From assembly GCA_903813345.2 (NCBI GenBank), contig CAIIXF020000004.1, positions 2,191,525-2,255,524 of the forward strand: a DNA stretch of 64,000 nt, in the 5' to 3' direction. Shown piece by piece: positions 35,896-47,300 of the stretch; within the stretch, counting starts at the first letter, position 1; each line of letters begins with the position of its first letter. Position numbers and translations under genes: made by a program. Below the pieces are notes generated by a model, which ran no database searches, was not told the origin of the DNA, and saw only the letters and a list, made by a program, of their open reading frames with translations. The DNA comes from Owenia fusiformis. Taxonomy: Eukaryota; Annelida; Polychaeta; Sabellida; Oweniidae.

Positions 35896-36699
35896 ATACA
35901 GGCTTTACGTTAATCAAACCACAGGAACATACTACTCTACATGTATGTATCAACACATAAAGATAAAACCTGATACCACGAGGGCTTATGTGGAATAAAT
36001 CCATCCAAATATGTGACAAAAGGGTAGGTTTTGAAATGTGATGTAAACGTATATAATATATAGCATTTGATGAAATAACCAACATTGTTATTTGGTCAAC
36101 AATTAACATTTAACACTAACGATTCAGGCCTCATAGACTTTCTACTGACACAGTCATCAGCTCTGACCTCGCTTAAACCCATGTTCCTTCTACCTGAACA
36201 ATTGTTCTTACAATTGCTTCTGCTTGAACTCCCAATATATATACATGTTTTTGATAAGTGATGTAATTACTTATTTTGTTTATGTATCAACATGTATTTA
36301 CAGATTAACAAAGCAAAGGGATATTCCTTGATGAGAAATAATGTTGATTAAATCGATAAAATATGCCACTTCTGAAATTATCCTATTCTTTAAAGGTCTG
36401 CCTCACACGTCAACTCCTGTTTTGTAAAACACAATACATTTTAATTTACTTTAACTTGAATGTAATGTAATATAAGAGTGTCACACTTGAAATGCTTATG
36501 ATTTTTAAGTATAGGTAAGTGTAGAATGTCTTTGTGATAAAATGAGTTCATCTTAAAATGCTTCTGCTTGTAAACTCTCTGCTAAAATCTACTATAGTGG
36601 GATTTTAATTTGAAACGGCTCAAACTTTCATTCAATCATCCTCCTATATCTGCTTTGCTAATTTAGATTAGTCTTCCTTTGTTATCAAATTATATTGTA
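35896..36699. other. Spacer, no gene seen
   Basis: AT-rich non-coding sequence. Confidence 0.35.
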
Positions 36700-36701
36700 T
36701 A

Positions 36702-36884
36702 CAGTAAAATCTGTCTTAGTGAACACCTCTCTCTAGTGAACACCTGTCTCTGGTAGACACCATTCCTCCGCCCATACTCCACTGACTTCTGTATAAGTTA
36801 CCCTCTCTGTAGTTAACACCTACCAACAGTGAATAATTAATCTTGGCAAAAAATGTTCAATACATGTATACACAGGTTTTACTG
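36702..36884. mobile_element. 183-bp CAGTAAAAC-family MITE
   Basis: CAGTAAAATCTGT at the left end and CAGTAAAACCTGTGTATACA in complement at the right, with TATA or TA on both sides. Internal AGTGAACACCT repeats. Same family as 28427-28989. Confidence 0.75.
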
Positions 36885-37081
36885 TATACTGTACGAGGGG
36901 TGATCCAAAGGTCTTGGACCCCGCTCTAACTTTGCTATTTCCTAATATAAATGCATGAAACTTTCAGATAATAAAGATCAACATCTTAACAACTTTGTGT
37001 ATAAGTTTCAAAAGCAATATATGATATATATTTTGTCACAAAAGTTATACAAATTATCATGTCACCATTCATGTTTTTCAG

Positions 37082-37728
37082 GGGATAGTGCAGGGGGCCA
37101 TATGTCAGCAATAATGGCTCTGAAACATCCAACAAAAATTAAAGCACAGGTCCTCATCTACCCCGCAACACAGGGTATCAACTTTAATACCCCATCTGTA
37201 TTACAAAATGATAAATATGCCCTTCCATTGGTGACACAGAAAATCCTTGCTTTCTATTGGTCATCTCATCTAACGGGTAACCCAGAGAAATACAGTGAGA
37301 TTTTCCTAACCAATCAGCATGTAACTGATGAAATATTGGATGCAGTCAGAAAGTATGTAGACTTCAAAAAAATCCCAGAACGCTTTTTGAAAATGGCTGA
37401 ATACAAGGTACCCAAGTTGCCAAAAGGGCAGAAATTGGTTGCGGAGAAATTTTCAGGTATATACTTAAATAAATATGTATCTCCGTTGTTAAGTGATAGT
37501 TTAAAGGGTTTACCGCCATCTTTGGTTGTGACCTTGACCTACGATACAATAAGAGATGATGGTATTCTCTATGCTCAAAGGCTAAAGCAAGAGGGGAATG
37601 ATGTCCAATGGGTTAATATAGACGATGGTTTCCATGGCTATATCAGTTTACTAAATCCCCCTATCGTATTTGATTCTGCATGGAATCTTGTTGATATAAT
37701 ATGTAGTTTTCTCAAGAAGAAATTGTAG
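37082..37728 (+). CDS. AADAC: Alternative last exon C of the AADAC-like esterase
   Basis: T-rich tract and CAG acceptor at 37079-37081, then a phase-1 start (G|GG GAT AGT) joining the shared exons (18466-27047) for a predicted 403-residue protein. GDSAGG (189-194, Ser191), Asp343 in YDTIRDDG and His373 in GFHGY form a standard triad. Reading the frame upstream gives extra codons from 36955, but these precede the splice acceptor and lack family similarity, so the exon starts at 37082. The exon lies 10 kb after the shared exons' last donor. AATAAA strings near 38621 and 38965 could end the transcript. Confidence 0.8.
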
Positions 37729-37767
37729 GATTCCCCATGGTTACATTGTAGGATTCCCCATGGTTAC
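37725..37767. repeat. About 20-bp direct duplication at the exon C stop
   Basis: TTGTAGGATTCCCCATGGTT occurs twice in a row; the first copy includes the stop codon. Confidence 0.85.
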
Positions 37768-39068
37768 TAATCTCGCCTTGTAACAACATTGGTCAAGACG
37801 AGATCATAAGCTGGGTTACTAAAATTCCATTTCATTTCACACTAGGCTTATTGTACATAGTACTAAGTTTTGAAAAATGAAATTTTGATTTGTGCATTTT
37901 GAAAGAAAATTCACTGATGATGAGTATCTTAGTGTTTAAGATGAGTTTATAAATCATTTTAGATTTTAAAAGTTGTATCTAGATTAGGAAAATAATATAT
38001 GTACAAAGAAGATCATATGTAAATGAACAATATCATATATTATCGTATGATCTGTTAAATGAAGCCCTCTGATTGGTCAGTTCTTGTGCTGTTCCAATCT
38101 GTATTGCCACTGAGATTGTCCCATTGTTCATCTCAGTAGCAATACAGAGAATATTGGTATGGAGGGGACAATATCAGTAGCAATACAGAATTTCTTGAGC
38201 AGAATATATCCTGTATTGCACTTCAGTGTCATAGAGTGCCATATAATACCAATACATGTAATATAACAAAATAAGTTATAGGGCCATATGTTAGCATTAA
38301 AGGCAGAATCAAGTCTACAGAAAGTGACAAAATTGCAAACTGCATGTACCAGTACTGTACATTTGTACTTACCACCAATACCTTACGATCTCAAATCATG
38401 TACAACATCTCCAAAAAGATCCATGATATGCCATCAAGTAGTGAAGTGATTAAGGATTCAAAGTGCAAAATAATATATTAATATAAAAATCTTTAGTTTA
38501 CACTTTGAGAATTTTCAGACACTTGACATAACAAAGAATGAAAAAATGATGATCAGCCAAAAATGTTTTAAATAGAAAAAAGGGTTTAGCCTATTGGCTA
38601 GATTTGATTCTCCCTATAAGTAATAAAATATAAAGTGCCAAACAATATTGTAGTGCCATAAAGGAATCACAAGGACTGTATTTATAATATGTATTATAAA
38701 ATTGTTTGTTAATGTGAATTAAATAACAATCCCAGTGATTTTTCTAAGAATTTTAATGCTGCTGGAGCAAATGTTTTTTTATGTAATTCTATTGTTACAA
38801 CCAATATTTTTGTGTGATGCACCTACAATGTATGCATGATTTTTTGTATATTTTAATGTGTGAGATGTATAACTGTCACATGAGGAAAATCATCACTTAT
38901 GAGACAATCAGGGTAGCTAATGTATTGATGTGAGTCCACGTCTTATATTGAATTTTAAAACATTTACAATAAAAGAAAATATTCGTTCTGTCTGTTAGTT
39001 TATGTAATGAATAAAAATGAGTCTTGGGGATTAGAAACAATAATGGCCAAGGGGCTGAGGGAGGAATG
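37768..39068. other. 3' flank of the esterase locus, no gene seen
   Basis: AT-rich. A short mirrored motif (CAGTAGCAATACAGA and variants) recurs near 38090-38200. Confidence 0.35.
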
Positions 39069-40506
39069 CGTAATGCGTAACGGATTTTAGGACGTTGTAC
39101 TAAAATCGTTGTGCGAAAAATCTCTAATATCTACCCTATGCAGACAGATCGCCTAAAATTACATTCGTATGATGTGAGACTCGACATTCATCGGGAAAGT
39201 AGCATCTCATGATGCAAATTATTTTTTACTGCTTAATAAATGATGAATGACAGTCATATTAAGTTCTATAAGTATGTAGTATGCCGTCTTGATATTTCAA
39301 GGTAACTCGTTTGAAAAATGATGACGGTGATTGAAATGACGATGTAAAGATAAAACCGCAACGAAATATTTGTAGATTTCTTTGAAAAACTAAGAAATAT
39401 ACATCTCATATTGATCCGATTCCCCCTGGTAGCATTTTTTTGTATAAGTCATACAATTAATATTTGAAACTCAACCAACTCAAACCTTTGATTGAACATA
39501 AGTATAATGTGTACTTCAATTTAATATTAATAAAGTAACATCATACTTATGTCCGATCATAAGTTCGAATGATAGTTGTATTTCAAGTATTAATTGTATG
39601 ACATGTGTGAGACCAATGTTAATGCTACCAGGGGGAATCTGACCTACAGGTCTTACTTTTTATCACGTTTTTTTGTTTTGCAAAATTCGATATGTGATGT
39701 ATATTTCTTGGTTTTCCAAAGAAATCTACAAATGTTTCATTAGGGGAGGCAACTTATTTATAATTCTTAAAACATGTGCCAACAACAATAGACATAATAT
39801 TCCATGTTTCATGCATCTTGTTGAAGAAGGCATCTGGTAAAGTTTTTATTTTGAAACCATTCCAAGGCATTTCGAGTCAAAATTGCAAAAGATTGGAAAT
39901 GTTGAAATTTGTCGGATAGCAAACTGAAATAGCTTTGACCCCCTCCCCCCAAACTAGACTTATTTAGTTTTCTATCAGACATTGATCTTTTGATGCCTCC
40001 CCTTACGGTTTTATCTTTACGTCGTAAGTTCGATCACCGCCATTGCCTTTCGAATGAGTTACCTTGAAATATCAAGACGTCATGCTATTCTCATGCTTAT
40101 AGAACTCAATGTAGCTGTCCTTGACCATTTATTAAGCAGTAAAAAATTATTTTGTTTCATCAGGGTGACAAATGTTTCTACTTTCCTGGTGAATGTCGAG
40201 TCTCGCATCATACGAATGTAATTTTTGGCGATCTGTCTGCATGGGATGAATATCGCGCACTGTATCTACGCATTTTACGGTATTATATACCTTATACTTG
40301 TTTTTGGATTATCAACTGTAACGGATTTTCTAAAGGACGTGACAACACAATTTCTAGGCGTTTATAAAAGTTTGCAGTAGGTTCTCGTTAAAACTACCCT
40401 TTCTATACTGTGACCTGTCCCTTCGTCGAAAACAGTACCACGCGATATTAAACAAGTTTCGCACAACGTTTTCAGTTCAACGTCCTAACATCCGTTACGT
40501 AATCAC
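39069..40506. mobile_element. 1.44-kb fold-back element
   Basis: Left GTAACGGATTTTAGGACGTT pairs with right AACGTCCTAACATCCGTTAC. The arms continue inward for several hundred bases (for example TTCAAGGTAACTCGTTTGAA at 39297 with its complement near 40050). The 71-codon frame at 40152-40367 is the right arm and is not a gene. Confidence 0.75.
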
Positions 40507-40534
40507 CAGATTTATGAGTAGTTCATTAAAAATA

Positions 40535-40855
40535 CACCCGAACACCCTGACAACGGTAAAGTCAGATACCGTTGTCCCAAATGGCGGACGTAACCGTCGC
40601 TTCAACTCTTTAATCGCTTAGTTCTCATTTCATGGGACCTTATCCTCGCTGATTCTGTTCATGTATTATAGGCTCTTGTGGTGATGTATTATATGAAATC
40701 CCAATTTTGATCAAATGTGGTCGTGAATCGCCGCAATATACCGTCTTCCATATTTTCAATGACAACGGAATCTGAATTTCAAATAATTAACAGAGAAAGG
40801 ATAGATCTGAAATACAGTATCCGTTGTTCCGTGTCATATTTTGATCGGTAGGCAA
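40535..40855. mobile_element. Second copy of the 35.5-kb MITE family, internally inverted
   Basis: Starts with ACAACGGTAAAGTCAGATAC and CGTAACCGTCGCTTCAA, as at 35533. The body around 40680-40790 (GAAATCCCAATTTTGA, GTCGTGAATCGCC) is the reverse complement of 35700-35830. The right end is not clear. Confidence 0.6.
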
Positions 40856-43512
40856 TCTGAGTAGCGAGACAAGATTGATCTTCTACCGAAGGAATTTAAC
40901 CAAGATACTCTTTGGAGATCCTGATCTTTAGAGATCTCGGTCATGTTTGCTACAAAGGTCAAGGTTGGAAGAGTCTATTATATGCATGCAGTACCTAAAA
41001 TACAAAAAAAAAAACGAAAATCGGGGGTGTCCACTTCGGAAATATTTGGTCATATCCATGATCAATAAAAATATATATGTCACCTTTAAATCATCAATAT
41101 TTAGTCATGTGTGTACGTTCTATACTAATTACACAACTGTAACCATAATCATATTGATATATGATTAGTTTTGTGTGTTAGTGACCATCTGTACCACCAC
41201 CGTTCACAAATAACAAGAGATATGTTTCATTTTCCATGTAATAGTCTTTCCTTATTAAATAAATAAACACTCATTATTTCATTGCCGTTCAAATGTTTTA
41301 CTGAGAATTGAAATCCAAACTTACCTAATTGTACTTATCATTCCTCAGGTCATAGTGACACATGTGGTATTAACATTACTAGTATGTCTCATCAAGTTGA
41401 CGCATCTACCCAATTCGCGATACAAGAACAACGCTAACCATAGATTATAGAGAGTACGTTTAGACACAGTGAGAAAGGTTAATGCTCTGTCTGTGTTTAA
41501 TCATTTGATTTTTTCTTCTGATTTTAAGACAACTCTATTGATTTGTTCGTTTTAAATAAACATTTAATAACATTTGCACTGCTGAATCTAGAAGCTGAGG
41601 GGGGGGGGGGCACATGTCAAGTCAAGCCGAAAAATTTCCGGGTCCCTAACCCATAAATTGGGCCCTTTAGAAAATATACGATCCATTTTTGATAATTTGG
41701 CTCAAAACAGGCCTAAAAGGCCAAGTTATGCCAAAAAGCCCCATTTCTGAGGCCCTAATAAATTTTGGGGCTTACCAAGGGCCGCCCCATGCTCCCCCTG
41801 GATCCAGTGATTTGAAATAAATACTAGTGACGCGTTGATAATGATTGTTTGATAAGCACGTTTTAGACAATGTCTAGGATGTTCTGATCTTCTGATATAG
41901 CACAATATGACACTGTATAGTGACGAAATCTGCGAGAGAATCTATCACCTGTGTAAATGATATTACAGTCCCTGTGTTTCTTTGGTTACCATGACAAAAA
42001 ACGGGATGAAATTAACATGGAATTGCAAAACATTCCCATCATTTAGAGCTCCGTATAGAGCTACAATTGCGAAAAGTTGATGTCATTTTAAGGTACATCG
42101 AAAATAGAATACATCGTGAAGCGATGAGAATGTAATTATTCTGTCAAAGTAATTACATTAAATGATATAGCACCATCAACGGACATGTTTGTATGTGCCC
42201 TTCTAAATAAATTAACAATATGTAAAAATTCACCTCGTTTACGATGCCTATTTTTCATTTTATCTATGTAAAATGTGAGTTGCGAACAACTCAAGTTTTT
42301 TAATGTTCTCTTTTCCATGGGACGCTTGACCAAGAAATATGAACATATAAGAAGATATTTCAAAGACCTAAATAAAATCGTAAGGTATCATAAGTATAAT
42401 GACCATATTTATTAATATAATTGGTTCATTTGCTCATATCTGTTCGTAGTCGAACTTGGACGGGTAAGCTTACTTTGTCGGGCACGGATAAGTTTTTAGA
42501 TTGAAACTGCCGATTGAGATTTATTTCTACAACGCAGAAGTGTTTGAACAGGTATCGTACATGCATCTTTTTCATTTTACGATTGTTATTTAAGACCGTG
42601 TTCAATTTATTTTTTGTTAATTTGAAATTCAACACAATATGACAATAAACATCTAAAAATTACTAATGATTGTCAAAATCAATTTGTTTGTTCTATCGTG
42701 GCTTGCTCTATTGTCATAAATGCTAGTTTTACCGAAGGGCCAATGGTTCAAATCCAAATGATTTTTGAAATCAGCCCAAATTGTTCTTTATTTTCAAATC
42801 GCTGTTTCTCATATTTCAGGCCTGCACATTAACGGCGTATTAAAAGGCTTTTATCAAACTACATTTTTTGCTTTTGTCATCACTTTCGCACTGCTAGGAA
42901 TAAATGCCTTCTCAGCGTCTTTTGTTTGTTTGAAAATTGGCGTTATTATGCTAGAACCCCAATGTTTCTCTCTAAATCTCGATCAGGGACATTGGGCTGT
43001 TAAATGAAGGTATTATACCAATGATTTACTTTAAAAATGCAAAAATGCAAAATGTCTTCAACGCAGAGGACCACTTCCAACCATAATTCCAAATAAGGTG
43101 CTGCTGGATAAAATCGTAACCTCGATCTGATCTATAAACAAAAGCGGGGCGATGTAGGTAACATCATGTTACGCATTCCTCAACATGTAAATAGTCATGA
43201 ACTATTTCTAATATGTCGACCAATGGTGTCACGAAATAACTACATATATTGTACATATTACAACTATTTTATTAATAATAGCGAATATAACCAGAGGCGT
43301 TTTTGAACGACAGGTGTAGAGGTCATCAGGTTACGTCACGTTGTGAAAGTATTTGATGAAATGACCACACGATCAGTTTAATTAATTGTTTCATTCGAAA
43401 TTATAGTACTATGTTAATAGGTACGATACTTATTTGTAATTTTGATACATGTTTGTACGTTCAAAATGTGCGAGTTAGTGTAGGCCATATGCATGTACAT
43501 TTTGTGATACTA
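40856..43512. other. Intergenic spacer, no gene supported
   Basis: About 2.7 kb. Holds a ten-base G run near 41602 and a GGGCCC-rich stretch (41640-41800) like that at 30000-30200. Open frames of 60-80 codons on both strands have no splice context or recognisable product. A 5' non-coding exon of the plakin gene may lie here but was not found. Confidence 0.35.
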
Positions 43513-43513
43513 G

Positions 43514-44286
43514 GCTTTTGAAAAAAAGGCAACCCTAGTTTTTCCTAATATCTTTGTCATTCTTTAAAATAACTCCCCGATATTTTACACAATTGTACAT
43601 CATTCAATTTTCTACCAACCTACCATATTTCATGACCATCACACTGATTGTCACAATATTACTGCATTTTAAGCAACATGCCCCAGATTCGGGCTGTCTG
43701 AACTGGTCTGTTATTCAGATGAACTCCATTTACCTTTGATGATGCCAACGGATATGCGATAACTGCCAACATCAACTCTATTTTGTTATTCCCATGGAGT
43801 TCTTGGGGACTTTAGGTGAACCCAGGGGGATACGCAGCAGCGGTAGTTCCAACAAGACAGAACCATACCCCAAACACCCAATGATGCACAATAATGGCTT
43901 TGGGACCACTTCAATGACCACATTATCAGCAGTACAACAGACAATGAATGGATACCCATAGCCAAGATATGGGCCCATTTAATCTTTACCAGTGAGGATA
44001 CCCCATAGATACAGTGTAGGGTAATAACACCGGAACAGCATTTGACCTCAAAATTAAGATCACATGTGTCGTTCAGGCCATACTTGCTGAGGAATGCAGG
44101 TTTGGAAAACGTGTGCAGGTTTGCCTACAGCACGATGTTGGCCAAATGGGACTAACGGTCCAATGTTCATAAAATAACATAGTGTAGTACGAAATTGAAT
44201 TATGCATGTGTGCCAAACATTAGGCAAAATTTTCAAAAATGACAAAGATATGAGGAAAAATTAGGGTTGCCGTTTTTTGACCACCC
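43514..44286. mobile_element. 0.77-kb fold-back element
   Basis: Ends AAAGGCAACCCTAGTTTTTC and, in complement, GGCAACCCTAATTTTTCCTC, followed on both sides by ATATCTTTGTCATT. Arms of about 200 bases or more with TA near each edge suggest a Tc1/mariner-type target. It stops just upstream of the plakin first coding exon. Confidence 0.7.
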
Positions 44287-44329
44287 TGTACATGATTGTG
44301 ATCTAATAATTTTAGGATTCGATTGACTG

Positions 44330-47300
44330 ATGGATTCCAGGACACCAGAGAGCTGTCTGCAATGGATACGAGATGAGAAGGTATATACATGTGTTATAGT
44401 TTAAATTGTACACCCTTTCAGAGATAGGGCGGGTACAATATATATACCTCATTTGATTTATGAAATGAGGTCGCCTGATCTCAATAGGTTACAGTTGATG
44501 TTTACATTGACCCATCCACTGTACCAATCGCTTGATACGGGTTTAACGATTTGTAAAATGGAACATTTAGATAAAAAATGAAGACCGATTATCAGCTCTC
44601 TAAAATACCTAATTTCAATATTTTTTCAGAAAATCCTTGACAGTTTTGACTATGGGAGCTGTTTGCAGGGATCCCGTAATGCTTTGCAGGGTCAGGGACG
44701 CCGGGATAGAATGATAAACAGCTACAAGGCGGAAGTGGAGTCAGTCATTGAAAATAACCAGGTCTATTTTGTAAATTTTAAATCTTTAAGACCACTCATG
44801 GATGTCCCATCGAACACAGACAACTCACATTTTCATTTTTACATTAGGTTTAAACATCTCGGACAGTTATTTGAGGATTGTGTGAGATTTTTAAATTTGG
44901 CTTTCTCAAACGTTCATTATTAATCTTCATCGTGCAATATGAAAAAACAAACATTTTAAATACTCATATAAATGTAGCTTCAGTAGATCGCATTTGAGAA
45001 AGAATGGCGATAGATATTACAAAAGTGTCTGTCCGTGATATTATACAATGTCCAGCCCTTTGTGCACTCTACTTTTAGAATGTCTAACCTTTTATGAACT
45101 CTACTTTTAGAATGTCTAACCGTTTATGAACTCTACTTTTAGAATGTCTAACCTTTTATGAACTCTACTATTAAAATGTCTAACCTTTTATGAACTCTAC
45201 TTTTAGAATGACGCGAGCCATGATGCTGATGCTATCCAAGATAAATATTCGGAATTGTTGGTTTGTATCACTAAATGCATAAGAAAAATGTGTTTTATAA
45301 TGTAATACAATACATAAAAAACTATACCCAAAAAATGTCATACTGTTTCTTAAATGTACAAACTTGGATCAAATGAGTATACTGTATGTAGCATATGTTC
45401 AGAGAGACAAGAAAAGCGTTCCCGGATAAACGTTTAACCTTTTAATTTCATCTCTTTCAGAGCTTATCTGCTAAGACCCTTTCTTGTTCCGAGTCAGTGT
45501 TGGAAATTACTAAGTTTGAAGAAGTTATAAACGTAAGTAATATGTATGCCCAGAATTGACACCCTAACAATATCTGAACTTCGGCCATTAACCCTAAACC
45601 CTCTCCAAGAATGTCTCCATCTGATACTAAAGCATACGATATTGATCATCCCAATATAAGCCTATCAAAAATTGATTAACAAAACACAAACATGGCTGAA
45701 TGAACTCTCATTATTCCTTTAAACAGTACTAGTTTCATTCTAGAAATATCTCCTCTAACACATTCACGAATATAAAACCATTCATATCTACTCCAATTAA
45801 AGCCTATTTTGATTTGATTCAAATAACTATTCCTTAAGTTATTCTAACTTATTATTCAGGACTTATCACACAGTTTGGACAGTAGGGCAAATGAATTAGC
45901 AAGGGCATCAGTTAGTATAAGTGAATCCTCCGATGAATCGATTCCAAACAATGACACAATGTTGCGATCTTCACAGGTAAGTCTAGCATCATCTTTTTGT
46001 TATATTTCGGGACAAACACTCTTTTAAAGGGTATGGGGTGTCACGATTTATCAATTTTTAAGAAAGAGATGTTTAAATGGGATCAAAATGGTGCACGTGT
46101 TAAAACAACAATATATTTGTTTTAGCAATGTATATTTGTAATAAGGAACAACTCGATTTTGGTTTCAAAATTGTTGAATTGTGTCACCTTTTTAGTTGAT
46201 ATATTCAGAGCAAACACTCTTTAAAAGGGCGCACAGTGTCACGATTTTTCAATTTTCAATATAGAGCTATTTAAATGAAATTAAAATAGCATACGTGTTA
46301 AATCATGGATATTTTTGTATAGCGTTGTGTTTTTGCAGGGAACAACTGGGTTTTCGTTTCAAAAATGGGGAAATGCATCACGTTTTAGTTGATATATTCT
46401 GAACAAAGATTATTTAAAAAGGCGCAAGGTGTCACGACTTTTCAATTTTCAATAAAGAACTATTTAATTGAAATCAAAATGGTGCACGGGTTAAATCATC
46501 AATGTTTTTGTTATAGAGATGTATATTTGCGATAAAGAACAACTGGAATTGGGTTTCAAAGATGATGAAATGTATGCAGACTCATTTAGATAACGCAGCT
46601 GCCTATCACCAGGTAGGGAGTGTTGTACACTTTAAATAAATAATAGTGTATAGGGGCGAATCACTACCATTTAAGTAGATCTTATTTTTCAGAAAATAAG
46701 TGTTTTCAGTCAAATCATAGGTTAGTGTGATGAGTATGTAAATATCTAATTTCGTCAACTTAGATTTTGGGGGAAAATTTGAAATTTAAACCCCGCCAAA
46801 GTAGTGTAATAGTGTTTGTAGTAAATACACCGACTGTACACATACCAGGTCGTTCAATAAGTTCACGGAAAAAGGCTCTCATTTCAAGGATTTTTGACAT
46901 TTTCTCATGAAAGGATGATTCTCGGTTTGGAGAACGAAGTTCATCACTCTAATTGAGCGCTATCCCTGCTTCGGACAAATTTGATTTTTTTACATAATAT
47001 AGATTTGAATGTCTTCTTTTGAATAGACATAAATTAATTTGGGTAATATTTCTAGATTTTCCATAAACAAATTACTAGTGAACCACCCAACGTCGCTTCT
47101 ATGATTCGTACCACTTTTTTAACTTGATGTATTGCATATTTTCGTGGGTCGATTAAAAAAAAAATACAAACGACGTATACATGAATATGTCATAAGCATA
47201 TCGTGAGATAATTGTTAGATTAGGTTTGCTATAAGTGACTTTAAAACAAAAAAATAAAAAACATTAGTTCACGTGTTAAAGTTCCATTGACCGTGACATC

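Noticed and set aside
36955-37081. Extending exon C to the ATG at 36955
   Set aside because: The extra codons precede a good acceptor, lack family similarity and would drop the shared half.
30371-37728. Three separate full esterase genes
   Set aside because: No anchor or HGGGW-encoding exon was found before exons B and C, and all three share the same splice phase to one 5' half; kept as alternative last exons.
40152-40367. 71-codon open frame
   Set aside because: Falls in the right arm of the 1.44-kb fold-back element.
44762-44923. Read-through of plakin exon 2 to a stop at 44921-44923
   Set aside because: The CAG|GTCTAT donor joins in phase to exon 3 and the read-through lacks spectrin-repeat character; an alternative short isoform cannot be excluded.
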